Shown here one piece after another: positions 18,030-26,598 of a stretch of DNA of 52,338 nt. Made by a program: the position numbers and the translations under genes. Each line of letters starts with the position of its first letter. Position 1 is the first letter of the stretch. Under the pieces are notes generated by a model. It did no database searches. It saw only the letters and a program-made list of their open reading frames with translations, and was not told the origin of the DNA. The DNA comes from an uncultured Prevotella sp. Its GTDB lineage: Bacteria > Bacteroidota > Bacteroidia > Bacteroidales > Bacteroidaceae. Location of the stretch: positions 7,331 to 59,668 of the forward strand of contig CAJOEC010000017.1 of NCBI GenBank assembly GCA_905233425.1. The letters run 5' to 3'.

Positions 18030-18084
18030 CGCCGGGTAACTATGAGTTAAGCGCCGGGTAACCATGGGTTAAGCGCCGGGTAAC
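18029..18084. repeat. 22-mer tandem repeat between gmk and nadD
   Basis: Two full copies and one partial copy of GCGCCGGGTAACYATGRGTTAA, beginning at the last base of the gmk stop codon. Confidence 0.88.
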
Positions 18085-18107
18085 TTGGGACAGGCAGCAG
18101 ATAAAGT

Positions 18108-18716
18108 ATGAGAAGGATAGGAATCTTAGGAGGCTCTTTCAATCCCATCCACAACGGTCACATCTCATTGGCGAGGCAGATGCTGACGCTGGCGGGCCTT
18201 GACGAAGTGTGGCTCATGGTGTCGCCGCAGAACCCTCTGAAGCAGGGGCGCAGCGACCTGCTCAACGACCGTCTGCGCTACTCCATCGCCTCAATAGCAT
18301 TGCACGGCGAAAATCATCTTCACGCCAGCGACTACGAGCTGGCCCTGCCACGCCCCAGCTACACGTGGAACACGCTGGAGCATCTGAAAGCCGACTTTCC
18401 GGGGTTCATCTTCGACCTCATCATCGGTGGCGACAACTGGGAGATTTTCCCCCGGTGGTTCCGTTCGCAGGACATCATTCGTGAGCACCGCATCCTTGTT
18501 TATCCACGAGCCGCCGTCTCTTCCAAGACATCTGTTTCTGACACGTATGCAGCATTGTCTGCGCAGCCGACCAGTTCTGGCACCCCCCTCTTCGTCTCCG
18601 CCGCCCTGCTCCCCGTCAGCAGCACCGAAGTGCGCAGAAGGGTGCAATGTGGGGAGAGCATCGATGGGCTGGTTCCCAAAACTATAGCACCGCTATTACA
18701 GCGATGCTATTCATGA
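18108..18716 (+). CDS. nadD: Nicotinate-nucleotide adenylyltransferase
   Basis: 202 residues. It adenylates nicotinate mononucleotide in NAD synthesis. The nucleotidyltransferase motif GGSFNPIHNGH is at 8-18, and the second motif ISSTEVRRR-type (VSSTEVRRRV) is near 173. The stretch at about 145-165 (SDTYAALSAQPTSSGT) is not conserved-looking. It ends the plus-strand housekeeping run and converges with the DUF5686 gene (20-nt gap). Confidence 0.95.
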   Translation: MRRIGILGGSFNPIHNGHISLARQMLTLAGLDEVWLMVSPQNPLKQGRSDLLNDRLRYSIASIALHGENHLHASDYELALPRPSYTWNTLEHLKADFPGFIFDLIIGGDNWEIFPRWFRSQDIIREHRILVYPRAAVSSKTSVSDTYAALSAQPTSSGTPLFVSAALLPVSSTEVRRRVQCGESIDGLVPKTIAPLLQRCYS

Positions 18717-18735
18717 CCCTCTTACACACCTGGAG

Positions 18736-21390
18736 TCAGAACTTGAACTCGACGGCCGCCTTTATGACCTGCTTCTGAGCTGTAGGCAGTTCGAGGTAGC
18801 TCATTCGGCGGATGTATTCTATCTTCAGCAACTTGAAAATGTTATGGATGCCGGCGCACACCTCCCAGTAGGGACGTTTGTGGTCCATGACGTGGCATCC
18901 TTCGGGGAAAGGCATCAGCAGCGACGAGCCGACATTCTCGGGCAGGAAGGGGTTGTTCTTGTCGGTGAGCGAACCCCAGAGGCAGTGCACGGCAAAGTGC
19001 TCGCGCCACTTCAGCTTCTTGAGCAGCGGAATGTGGTTGAAAATCTTGCCGTTCATGTCCCACTCCGCTTGCAGCGAGAGGAAACGGTCGTTGAGGAACT
19101 CCATGTTGTTTATCAGGTCGAAGCTGTTCGACTTTATGAAGTATGACATGTTGGCCTCGGGCATAATAAGCAGCGGGAATGGCACTTGGTTCCACTGTGC
19201 GCCCAAGCGCCCCCGTGCCTTTATGTAGCCGAAGCTCATGGGCATCCAGAAACGTTTCCACATCTCCAACTCGGTATAGTTATAGTTGTACTGGCCGCCG
19301 AGGAGGCCTTTTATGCCAATGGTGTGCTGTAGGCGGATGACGGGGGTGTCGTAGTGCATGGTGCGGCGGCGCTGCTTAGTCTGTAGGACGGTCTCGCCGG
19401 GGGAGAAGCGAAGGGCGAGGGTGGCTTCGGTGTAGCGGAGGGACGACCCCACCCCCAGCCCCTCCCCTGCGAGGGGAGGGGAGATGTTACCATCGGACAA
19501 TGTTCTGAAGGAGATGTTGCCGATGGGTTTTATCTTTTCGGTCTTCAGTTCGGTGGTGAGGCGGATGCCGGGCTTCTGCTCGTACTCGAACTGCAGCGAC
19601 TGTCTGTTGTAGAGGAGCATCTTGTCTATCTCGCTGATCTTGAACGCGGAGAAGATGTTGTCCTTGTCGCTGTCGAGATATTTGTCGCTGGGCAGGGCCA
19701 CGTCGCGGTGCGACTTAAAGCTGACGGTGCGTGCCGGGAACTCGTGTGGCAGGTATTTGGGGTGGCCGAAGACGTATGTGAGCGTGGCGTCGTAGTAGTT
19801 CTCCTTCGACTTCATGGCGTGGGCATAGTAGCCGCTGAGGAAGATGTGGGGGTGGAGGTTTGCTGTGGTCTGTCCGCCGAGGCGCATGCGCAGTCCGTCG
19901 TAGAAGTTCGAGGAGATGGTACTGAGCACGGGGCCGATGTCCACCTTGCTGGGTCTGTCGTGCGGTGCTGTCTCGATATAGTTCTCGAAGAGAGCCTTTA
20001 TGGCGGTGAGTACATACCTGAAGCCCCGCATCTGCTCTATCCGCTCCACCAAGAGGTCGAGTGAGGCTTCGGATTTGGAGAGGGGAGCCTGACGGTAGGA
20101 GTCCCAGAAGTCGGAAGACCCAGAAGCCCCAGCAGACCCTCCCCCCAGCCCCTCCCTGTAGGGAGGGGAGTAGTCACCTTCTGCCTCAGAAGTATATACT
20201 CCCCTCCCTGCAGGGAGGGGCTGGGGGTGGGTCTGCTGGGAATGCTGGGGGAGGGTCTCCTCAAACCCAAAATGTGAGCGCACGGTGTTGCGGACTACTA
20301 TGAGCTTTGCGGTGAAGTCGGTGACGGCCAACTCGGCTACCATGTCGTCCTTGAGCAGCACCCAGTCGCCGGTGTCGAGGCGGCCGAACTCTTGCGTGCA
20401 GTAGAGAGCCTCAACCCAGTTCACGCCTGTGACGTTGGGCAACTGCATGGTGCATCGCTTCACCAAGTAGGAAGAGTCGGCCATGACGAAGAGCTGGCCG
20501 CGGAAGCCGAAGTCCTGCATCGTGGCGGGGGTGAAGTCGAGGATGTAGCAGCGGTCGCCGTCGACGTAGGTGGTATCGGTGATATAAAAGTGGTAGAAGA
20601 GTATGGCGTCGCGGCCTATAGGACTGGTAAAAGGATGGCGCAGCAGACGAATGTTGTCCTCGTAGATGTCCACGTCGGTGAAATACTCCTTCGCCACCTG
20701 ATTCACGATGTCGCCCGACTGGAAGAACTTCGTCACCCCGCTCACGCGGTGCGCCCTCTGTATGCTTTCGTCGAGGTGAGGGTCGCGGCGCATGTAGCGG
20801 TCGGTGACGGTCTCTTCGAGCGAGACAGGCAGTATGAGCTTGTTGTTATAGGGACACACCTCTATGTGATCGGTTATCCAGGGCTTGTGAAAGACACCAC
20901 TCTCGAAGTCCTTAGGCTTCAAATCGTTGAACCCGGCCATCATCTTCTGGTAGTTGGAGTATCGGCAGAAGTCTTTCTGCCGCAGGTCGGTGCGTTTCTT
21001 TGCTGCGATGACCTTGCGCATCAGTTCCACGGCAGGATTGTCCTTACGACGGTAGCGCGACTTGCGGCGCGATGTCACCGTGACTTCATTCAGCGAGTGT
21101 GTGTCGGGCTTCAGCCTTACGGTGATGTTGCCTACTGTGTTGTGGCGTATGGTCACCTCCTTCGTCACATACCCCACCGAGCTTACCACAAGCCTTGTCT
21201 TGCTGTGCCTTGGCAGCGTGAAGCGTCCTTCCGCGTTGGCCTTGGTGCCATCGGTCGTGCCCTTGTACTGGAGCGTCGCCATAGGCACCGGCCGTTCTGT
21301 GTCGTCGTCAAGAACCTGGCCGGTAATCTGGGCGAGGGCAGACGTGAAGCAGAACAGCACGAGGAGGAGAAAGGACAGGCGGTGGAACAT
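18736..21390 (-). CDS. DUF5686 outer-membrane-type protein with carboxypeptidase-like domain
   Basis: 884 residues. A signal peptide ends at SALAQ (about 21). A CarboxypepD_reg-like beta-sandwich (about 22-110, ITGQVLDDDTERPVPMATL) is followed by a large beta-rich part ending in an aromatic-rich strand and F (VIKAAVEFKF), as in outer-membrane barrels. The function is unknown. Two repeat-derived inserts stand out: residues about 376-434, made by a complete CCCCTCCC element with nonamer-like flanks (THPQPLPAGRGVY), and 634-649 from a half element (NISPPLAGEGLGVGS). Both are read in frame. Its upstream gap carries a 110-bp composite repeat. Confidence 0.88.
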   Translation of the reverse strand: MFHRLSFLLLVLFCFTSALAQITGQVLDDDTERPVPMATLQYKGTTDGTKANAEGRFTLPRHSKTRLVVSSVGYVTKEVTIRHNTVGNITVRLKPDTHSLNEVTVTSRRKSRYRRKDNPAVELMRKVIAAKKRTDLRQKDFCRYSNYQKMMAGFNDLKPKDFESGVFHKPWITDHIEVCPYNNKLILPVSLEETVTDRYMRRDPHLDESIQRAHRVSGVTKFFQSGDIVNQVAKEYFTDVDIYEDNIRLLRHPFTSPIGRDAILFYHFYITDTTYVDGDRCYILDFTPATMQDFGFRGQLFVMADSSYLVKRCTMQLPNVTGVNWVEALYCTQEFGRLDTGDWVLLKDDMVAELAVTDFTAKLIVVRNTVRSHFGFEETLPQHSQQTHPQPLPAGRGVYTSEAEGDYSPPYREGLGGGSAGASGSSDFWDSYRQAPLSKSEASLDLLVERIEQMRGFRYVLTAIKALFENYIETAPHDRPSKVDIGPVLSTISSNFYDGLRMRLGGQTTANLHPHIFLSGYYAHAMKSKENYYDATLTYVFGHPKYLPHEFPARTVSFKSHRDVALPSDKYLDSDKDNIFSAFKISEIDKMLLYNRQSLQFEYEQKPGIRLTTELKTEKIKPIGNISFRTLSDGNISPPLAGEGLGVGSSLRYTEATLALRFSPGETVLQTKQRRRTMHYDTPVIRLQHTIGIKGLLGGQYNYNYTELEMWKRFWMPMSFGYIKARGRLGAQWNQVPFPLLIMPEANMSYFIKSNSFDLINNMEFLNDRFLSLQAEWDMNGKIFNHIPLLKKLKWREHFAVHCLWGSLTDKNNPFLPENVGSSLLMPFPEGCHVMDHKRPYWEVCAGIHNIFKLLKIEYIRRMSYLELPTAQKQVIKAAVEFKF
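19444..19490. repeat. CCCCTCCC half element inside the DUF5686 gene
   Basis: A single half-unit, GACCCCACCCCCAGCCCCTC through GAGGGGAGATGTTAC. On the coding strand it starts GGTAACATCTCCCC and is read in the same frame as the half element in the S9 peptidase gene. Confidence 0.85.
20090..20262. repeat. CCCCTCCC complete element with nonamer flanks in the DUF5686 gene
   Basis: The core element is 20131-20237, bounded by AGCAGAC and GTCTGCT. It carries two hairpins of the type CCCCTCCCTGCAGGGAGGGG and a 16-nt centre. Degenerate TGGGNCTTC nonamers flank it on both sides. The coding-strand frame differs from that used in dapB. Confidence 0.85.
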
Positions 21391-21426
21391 AGTGTTAGTG
21401 GGACTATTTACTCATATAATTGTTTT

Positions 21427-21536
21427 ACCACAGATTTCGCAGATTTCACAGATTTTGGCTGCGCACAATCCTAAATAATCGCGGCTTTAGCCGCTGTAAT
21501 TGGTCAAAAATCCGTGTAATCCGTGAAATCTGTGGT
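21427..21536. repeat. 110-bp composite repeat, copy 2
   Basis: Inverted relative to 3947-4056 and nearly identical to it. Imperfect inverted ends (CCACAGATTTCGC and GTGAAATCTGTGG) surround a GCGGCT-TT-AGCCGC hairpin. Confidence 0.8.
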
Positions 21537-21625
21537 CGTGCAAAACAATCCGTGTAATCTGTGAAATCTGTGGTCATGCAAAGTAATCCGTGTAATCTGT
21601 GTAATCTGTGGTCGTTTTATTCGTC
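21537..21625. repeat. CCACAGATTTCAC dispersed repeats
   Basis: Two further copies of AATCCGTGTAATCTGTG...CTGTGGTC fill the gap after the AMP-ligase gene. No gene is seen in 21391-21625. Confidence 0.8.
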
Positions 21626-23029
21626 TTAAAGTGTGGAGTAATGTTTTCTGTCGAGTTTGCCGTTGAAGGTGCGGTGGATGGAGTCCACCTGTTCGTAGAG
21701 CATGGGAACCTTGTACGCCTCTAAGCGGCTCTTCAGGTGCAGGGCCAGGGCACGCTTGTTGAGAGTGGCGCTGGGTTTTAGTGCGACGAGCAGCTTCAGA
21801 GCCTTGCCCGTAATCTTGTGGTCGACGGCGATGCAGATGCAGTCGCTGACGGTCTCGAAGGCCATGGCGGCGTCCTCCACTTCGGTGGGTGCCACCTTGA
21901 AGCCTCCTACGTTGATGACATCGTCCTTACGGCCTTGCAGGTGCAGACGGCCTTCCTCGTCGATGGTTCCGGCATCGGCGGTGTAGAGTACGCCGTCGCG
22001 GAGCACGGTGGCCGTGCGGTCGGGGTCGCCTAAGTAGCCGGTCATCAGGGTGTCGCCAACGCAGGCGATTAGGCCGTCGGGGGTGATGAAGACGCGGGAG
22101 TGGGGCATCGGACGGCCAAGGCAGCCGGGGGTGGGGGCAGCCGGGGAGGCGTCGGGAACGGTGGCGGCGTTGAAGTTATGGGTGCAGATGATGCCGGTCT
22201 CGGTGGAGGCGTATGTGTTGTAGAGGCGGCTGTGAGGAAGGAGACGGCAGAGAGCTTCCATGTCGGCTTGGGCCATGGCGGCTGCGCCGGTCTCTATGAA
22301 GTCGATGCGGTCGGCGAGGGCGGCTAAGCGGTCGGGGGCAAGCTGGAGGAGTATGCGGATGCTGGCGGGAACGAGGAAGGTGGCGAATTTGTGGGGCACT
22401 GGGGCTTCTGGGGCAACTGTGGCCTCTGTGGCCTCTGGGACTTTTGGGGATACTGGGCTGGTGAAGGCGGAGAAGAAGGCATCGAGGTCTTTCAAGCCGT
22501 CGACGATGATTAGGGTGGCACCGAGGAGCATGACGGGGTAGACCTTCGACAGGCTGCCGATGTGGTTCAGGGGGCCGTTGACGACGAAAGTCAGGTCTGG
22601 CGAGAAGCCTTGGCCGGCAATGAGGTTCTCGGCATCGGCGAGGATGGTGCGGTGGCTTATCATAACACCTTTGGAGCGGCCCGTGGTGCCCGTGGTGTAG
22701 AGCACGTCGGCAGTGCCCGTGGGGCAGGTGTTGGCGGCCATGAAGTCAGAGACCTGGCGGAAGGTGTCGTCGGGCATGTCGCGTTCCAACGGGGCGGCGA
22801 CGAGGCCGAGGCGGTGGAGGGCGAAATATGTGACGAGGAAGTCGATGGTGGGAGTGGCACGGAGGGGGACGGGGAAGGGTGCCGAAGGTGGGGTGGGAAT
22901 CTGCCCGGCGCGGGCCTCTATGCGGGCATTGAGGTCGGCGTAGGTACAGCGGTCGCTGCCACAGACAATGGCCAGCTTGTCGGGCTGGTGGACGGCGTGG
23001 TGGGCGATGTAGTCTTCGAGGGTGTTCAT
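21626..23029 (-). CDS. AMP-forming acyl/aryl ligase
   Basis: 467 residues. ANL-superfamily adenylating enzyme. The P-loop-like motif LYTTGTTGRSKGVMISH starts at about 110. Later come YASTETG (about 276) and the hinge/Lys region GRKDDVINVGGFKV, with the C-terminal catalytic Lys expected in FNGKLDRKHY. Its start overlaps the stop of the ACP gene by ATGA, so the obvious role is loading an acyl or aryl acid onto that ACP. Substrate unknown. Residues 192-212 are a repeat-derived Pro/Val/Thr-rich insert (PVSPKVPEATEATVAPEAP), and VPDASPAAPTPG at about 292-305 resembles repeat family motifs elsewhere. Confidence 0.9.
   Translation of the reverse strand: MNTLEDYIAHHAVHQPDKLAIVCGSDRCTYADLNARIEARAGQIPTPPSAPFPVPLRATPTIDFLVTYFALHRLGLVAAPLERDMPDDTFRQVSDFMAANTCPTGTADVLYTTGTTGRSKGVMISHRTILADAENLIAGQGFSPDLTFVVNGPLNHIGSLSKVYPVMLLGATLIIVDGLKDLDAFFSAFTSPVSPKVPEATEATVAPEAPVPHKFATFLVPASIRILLQLAPDRLAALADRIDFIETGAAAMAQADMEALCRLLPHSRLYNTYASTETGIICTHNFNAATVPDASPAAPTPGCLGRPMPHSRVFITPDGLIACVGDTLMTGYLGDPDRTATVLRDGVLYTADAGTIDEEGRLHLQGRKDDVINVGGFKVAPTEVEDAAMAFETVSDCICIAVDHKITGKALKLLVALKPSATLNKRALALHLKSRLEAYKVPMLYEQVDSIHRTFNGKLDRKHYSTL
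22395..22455. repeat. Degenerate nonamer array in the AMP-ligase gene
   Basis: About seven 9-nt units, including TGGGGCTTC, TGTGGCCTC and TGGGACTTT, in frame. Confidence 0.7.
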
Positions 23030-23241
23030 AGTTTCTGCTCTACCATGGCGGTGATGCTGTCGAGGGAACGTAGGTTGCGGGGTGTGGCATCGGAGGCATC
23101 GAGCTGTATGCCGAACTCGTCGGAGAGGAGCATGAGGATGGTGGTGATGCCAAGTGAGTCGAGCTCGCTGAAGAGGAAGTCGGAGTCGAAGTCGACCAAG
23201 GGGAGGGCGTCTTCGAGGAGGTGTCTGATTTTTTCTTTCAT
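23026..23241 (-). CDS. Acyl carrier protein (cluster-specific)
   Basis: 71 residues. A small acidic four-helix ACP with the phosphopantetheine Ser29 in FSELDSLGI. It differs strongly from the housekeeping AcpP at 5720. Its stop overlaps the AMP-ligase start by ATGA. A 132-nt gap made almost wholly of nonamer array separates it from the MMPL gene upstream. This arrangement (ACP, ligase, MMPL exporter) indicates a dedicated acyl pathway rather than bulk lipid synthesis. Confidence 0.9.
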   Translation of the reverse strand: MKEKIRHLLEDALPLVDFDSDFLFSELDSLGITTILMLLSDEFGIQLDASDATPRNLRSLDSITAMVEQKL

Positions 23242-23249
23242 AGTTTTTT

Positions 23250-23384
23250 ATGGGGCTTATGAGACTTATAGGACTTATGAGACTTATAGGACTTATGAGA
23301 CCTATGGGACTTATAGGACTTATGAGACCTATGGGACTTATAGGACTTATGGGGCCTATAGGACTTATGGGACTTATGGGAGGT
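23250..23384. repeat. Nonamer array between the MMPL and ACP genes
   Basis: About 14 units of TAGGACTTA, TGAGACTTA or TGGGACTTA. The MMPL stop codon (TAA at 23374-23376) lies inside the array, so the repeat defines the C-terminus of that protein. Confidence 0.9.
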
Positions 23385-26157
23385 GAAGGAGGTGGAGACC
23401 GGGGTGGGAGGACTCTAACTGGGCTATCTGTTCTGGGCCTTGCTTCTCAAAGAAGGTGATGTTTGGGACGAGCCCCTCAGCACTGTGGCGGGCGACGAGG
23501 AGCTTTTCCGAGTCGGAGTCGATGGCGATGATGGTGGCGGCGGGTTGCTGGAGGGCGAGTAGGAGGGGGATCTCCCCGTAGCCGCTGTTGATGACAGCGA
23601 CGGTGCCCTCAGAAGAAGCGGGGGATACGGCAACGGTGCCCTCAGGGGAAGCGGCGGGAACGGGGGCTGGGAGCGAGGGGAAGCGGCGGAGGTTGCGGGC
23701 TACGGTGTTGGTGATGGCGAGGCCCTTGTAGCGGTAGCGGTCGAGGACGAGGTGGCGGAGGTAGGCGGGCGAGCCGGGCTTCTCACCACGGAGACGGCGG
23801 AGGAGGAGGGCGAAGGAGAGCGGACGACGGCGGTAGCCACTGCCGTCGGAAACGAGCCAGTGGAAGATGAGCGGCGGCAAGAGCCATGCCATGAGCACTA
23901 CCGACGACATGCCGACAATGGTGACCTGGGCCAGCGAGCGCAGGGCAGGGTGGCGGGCGAATATGAGCACGCCGATGCCGATGAACATGATGAGGGCGGA
24001 GATGACGATGCTCTGTTTGTAGCTTGCCAGCAGCGGACGGCGGTAGGCATATTCGTACTGGCAGCCCTCAGTCATGAAGATGGTGTAGTCGTCGCCCTGG
24101 CCGAAGATAAAGGTGGCGAGGATGATGTTCACTACGTTGAAGTGAATGCCGAAGAGCGACATCAGCCCCAGAATCCACACCCAGCTGACGGCCATGGGAA
24201 GGAAGGAGAGCAGGGCCAGCTCAAGACTGCCCAACGAGAACCACAGGAAGAGGAACACTATGGCGGAACAGGCCCAACCGATGTAGTTGAAGTCGTCGGA
24301 GAGACGTGTGACTATCATAGAGTTAATGTCCTTCACGTCGATAATCTCCTCACCGTCCACAACGACAATCTGGTCTTGCGCAAAGACTGTACTTATGAGA
24401 GGCGCGAAATGCTCCAGCGGCTGTGGCTCGAAACGTGTGCGGAGCAGGAGGAAGAAGTCGTCGAAGGTGCCGTCGGCGAAGCCCTCGGCAGCGGCAGCAC
24501 GGCGTATGCCGTCTTCCAGCGTTTGGCCATGGCGGTTAGTGAAGTCGTTCCACATCTGCAGACGGTGCTGCTGCTCCTGCTGCGAACAGAGGAACTGACG
24601 GATAGTGCTGTCGTCTGCCGCCTCGCCCCGGGATCCCATACTGGCGAGATACTCCATGTCCTGCCGCTGTTCGGGGGTCATGTAGTTGATGTTGCTGATG
24701 TTCGAGTCGAAAGTGGTGTCGAGGCTGAAATAGGCGAGGACAATGGTAAGTACGGCAATGACAGCCCCGACTCCGAGTGAGGGGGTGGGGGTGATGGGGC
24801 CAATGGGACTACTGGGACTAATAGGACTGCTGGGACTACAGGGAGTGATAGTGCTCTTCACCATTTGTGGCAGGAATATGAGCACGAAGAGGATGGTGCC
24901 CACAAGGAGCAGCGAACTGAAGAGGCCGAGGTCGCGCAGGGCCACCGACCGCAGGGGCACTAAAGCCATGAAGGCTCCCACGGTGGTGATGTTTCCCACG
25001 AGCAGCGGGGGGACGACCTCGCGCAATGCCTGGCGCACATCAGGCGTATGGCGCAGATGGGCGATTAGGTGCAAGGGGTAGTTCACGGCTATGCCCACGA
25101 TGACCGACGATATGCCGATGACGATTACCGAGAGGCTGTCGTTCTTCAGCGTGAGGATGCCCATGGCGAAGAGCCATCCCCAGGCGATGGAGACGACGAT
25201 GAGCAACAGGTTACGCGCACTACGGAAGACGGCAAAGAGCAGACCGACGATGAGCAGCAGGGCAAGCGACACAGCCAGCAGGCTGTCGCTCTTTATCTGC
25301 TCGGCGTTGCCCACAGCGATGACGGGGCCGCCGGTGAGCCTGATGTCCACGCCGGGGCACTGTGCGGTGGCCTGTGCGGCACAGTCGTTGAGGAACCGCA
25401 GCAGACGTGCGTTGTCGTTTGTCTCGCTGGCCCCGTATGGCGACTGCATGATGACGATGGCACGGTTCATGTCGGGGGTGAAGATGTAGCCGTCGTAGTT
25501 CTCGTAGCTGACTGAGGCCTGACGCTGCTGGAGCGAAGACAGCAGGGGTGTGAAGAGGTTCAGGGGATCGTGCTGCACGTTCTGGGCCATCATCCCTGCC
25601 ATGGGGAGCATGAGCATCTGTTTGTCGGCGGCTATCTGGGCAGCGATATACCCGGTGTCTGCCCGCCCGTCATCGGCCAGTAGGCTGTCCATGCGGGCGT
25701 AGTCACGGTCGGTGAGGAAATAGGGCATGTTGGCGTAGATGAACTGCACAGTCTGTTCCATCTGTCCAATGTCAATTTGGGTTATCATCGTCGAGGCGAT
25801 GCCAGTGGTGTCGCGCCCGGAAACGATGGCGGCTAAGGCGTCGACGGCCTCGGTGAGACCCTCCGGAGTGGCGGCGGGAACGTTGGCTTGGTCAGCCGGA
25901 GAGGCATCGGGGTCGGTGGCTTGGGGTTCGGCGTAGGAAACGATGGCGATGATTCGGCTGGCCCCGGCATTCTCCTGATAGGCTTTTAGCGCATGGCCAT
26001 ATTTGCTGTCGAGCGGCAGGAAGTCAGAGATGTCTTCCTTGTACTTCTGGCGCGAGAGCAGCAGAGCCAATGCCGCCGTCAAAAGAACCAAAGCCGCGAA
26101 GCACAAGCCCCGCCGCGCCCTCAGGTAGTCATATAACCGTGTCACCATCACCAACAT
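23374..26157 (-). CDS. MMPL/RND-type exporter with methyltransferase-like C-terminus
   Basis: 927 residues from the first ATG; a TTG at 26223 would extend it but overlies a terminator. About 12 membrane segments in two RND halves, each with a large extracytoplasmic loop (about 40-260 and 470-620). This is the predicted-exporter branch found in Bacteroidetes lipid/pigment clusters. After the last helix the protein runs on: about 800-927 includes AVINSGYGEIPLLLALQ and AIDSDSEKLLVARHSAEG, like motif I and following strand of a SAM methyltransferase but short. Repeat-derived stretches lie at 438-459 (SPSSPISPSSPIGPITP) and about 829-856 (ASPEGTVAV twice). Confidence 0.87.
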   Translation of the reverse strand: MLVMVTRLYDYLRARRGLCFAALVLLTAALALLLSRQKYKEDISDFLPLDSKYGHALKAYQENAGASRIIAIVSYAEPQATDPDASPADQANVPAATPEGLTEAVDALAAIVSGRDTTGIASTMITQIDIGQMEQTVQFIYANMPYFLTDRDYARMDSLLADDGRADTGYIAAQIAADKQMLMLPMAGMMAQNVQHDPLNLFTPLLSSLQQRQASVSYENYDGYIFTPDMNRAIVIMQSPYGASETNDNARLLRFLNDCAAQATAQCPGVDIRLTGGPVIAVGNAEQIKSDSLLAVSLALLLIVGLLFAVFRSARNLLLIVVSIAWGWLFAMGILTLKNDSLSVIVIGISSVIVGIAVNYPLHLIAHLRHTPDVRQALREVVPPLLVGNITTVGAFMALVPLRSVALRDLGLFSSLLLVGTILFVLIFLPQMVKSTITPCSPSSPISPSSPIGPITPTPSLGVGAVIAVLTIVLAYFSLDTTFDSNISNINYMTPEQRQDMEYLASMGSRGEAADDSTIRQFLCSQQEQQHRLQMWNDFTNRHGQTLEDGIRRAAAAEGFADGTFDDFFLLLRTRFEPQPLEHFAPLISTVFAQDQIVVVDGEEIIDVKDINSMIVTRLSDDFNYIGWACSAIVFLFLWFSLGSLELALLSFLPMAVSWVWILGLMSLFGIHFNVVNIILATFIFGQGDDYTIFMTEGCQYEYAYRRPLLASYKQSIVISALIMFIGIGVLIFARHPALRSLAQVTIVGMSSVVLMAWLLPPLIFHWLVSDGSGYRRRPLSFALLLRRLRGEKPGSPAYLRHLVLDRYRYKGLAITNTVARNLRRFPSLPAPVPAASPEGTVAVSPASSEGTVAVINSGYGEIPLLLALQQPAATIIAIDSDSEKLLVARHSAEGLVPNITFFEKQGPEQIAQLESSHPGLHLLHLP
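24790..24846. repeat. Degenerate nonamer array in the MMPL gene
   Basis: Units TGGGACTAC, TGGGACTAA and TAGGACTGC, in frame, giving a Ser/Pro-rich segment in the loop before a membrane helix. Confidence 0.75.
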
Positions 26158-26183
26158 AAGTGTAAAAAATGACAATAATATTT

Positions 26184-26212
26184 CAAAAAGAGGGGAAGCC
26201 CGCACCTCCCCT
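26184..26212 (-). terminator. Rho-independent terminator after the 40-residue gene
   Basis: On the minus strand AGGGGA-GGTGCGGGCT-TCCCCT is followed by CTTTTTG. It begins 19 nt after the small gene's stop codon and lies before the MMPL start. Confidence 0.8.
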
Positions 26213-26230
26213 GAAATCGGCAAAAGCAGA

Positions 26231-26353
26231 TTATCTGGCGCTCACCAAGAATGTAAAGAACTTTGCCTTTTTGGGATAATGGATTTTCCCATTTTTAATG
26301 ATGTAACGGCAGAAGATGCGCTTCTTGCCTTTTTCTTGCAAAACTTCATTCAT
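26231..26353 (-). CDS. Small basic protein, 40 residues, unknown function
   Basis: Starts MNEVLQEKGKKRIFCRYIIK and continues NGKIHYPKKAKFFTFLVSAR. It is highly basic with one Cys and no membrane segment. I do not recognise a family. Support for a real gene: a strong -7 box about 190 nt upstream, a structured leader, and a rho-independent terminator 19 nt after the stop, all on the same strand and separate from the flanking acyltransferase and MMPL genes. A basic, aromatic-rich short protein could bind RNA or ribosomes, but that is only a guess. Confidence 0.65.
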   Translation of the reverse strand: MNEVLQEKGKKRIFCRYIIKNGKIHYPKKAKFFTFLVSAR

Positions 26354-26535
26354 ACACAACACATCCTTTCTGCATTAGCAAGCCGCTGTTGCCCAGCGGT
26401 AGGCTTGTCGCACTTGACTAAGGTGCAACTAAAACGCCCCAGGCTGCGGGGCAAGGGGCGCGTTCTTTCCTTGCGGAGAAGACGGTGGCGATAGTCAGTC
26501 GCCGAAAGGAGGGGGGTGTGTACTCCTGAAGTTTT
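26354..26535 (-). ncRNA. Structured leader RNA of the 40-residue gene
   Basis: About 180 nt between the predicted start and the ATG, rich in hairpins on the minus strand: GGCGA-CTGACTA-TCGCC; CGCCCC with GGGGCG around a second GCCCC that can compete for the same partner; a TTGCAC/GTGCGA stem; and CCGCTG-GGCAA-CAGCGG. The competing GCCCC arms would suit a switch or attenuator. It matches no riboswitch class I know, and it could also be an independent small RNA. Confidence 0.45.
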
Positions 26536-26541
26536 GCGGTG

Positions 26542-26549
26542 CAAAGATA
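26542..26549 (-). promoter_or_regulatory. -7 promoter box for the small gene
   Basis: The minus strand reads TATCTTTG followed by C, a full TAnnTTTG match, just downstream of the acyltransferase stop at 26599. Confidence 0.65.
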
Positions 26550-26598
26550 GGTATTTTATTTAAACCTACCAAACAATTTCACAATTATTTGTTAAACA

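Noticed and set aside
26380..26470. tRNA-like arrangement with a GCACT...GGTGC stem and seven-nt loop
   Set aside because: No TTCGA T-loop, no matching acceptor stem, wrong residue at the U33 position on the plus strand and a mismatched stem on the minus strand. Better explained as part of the structured leader.
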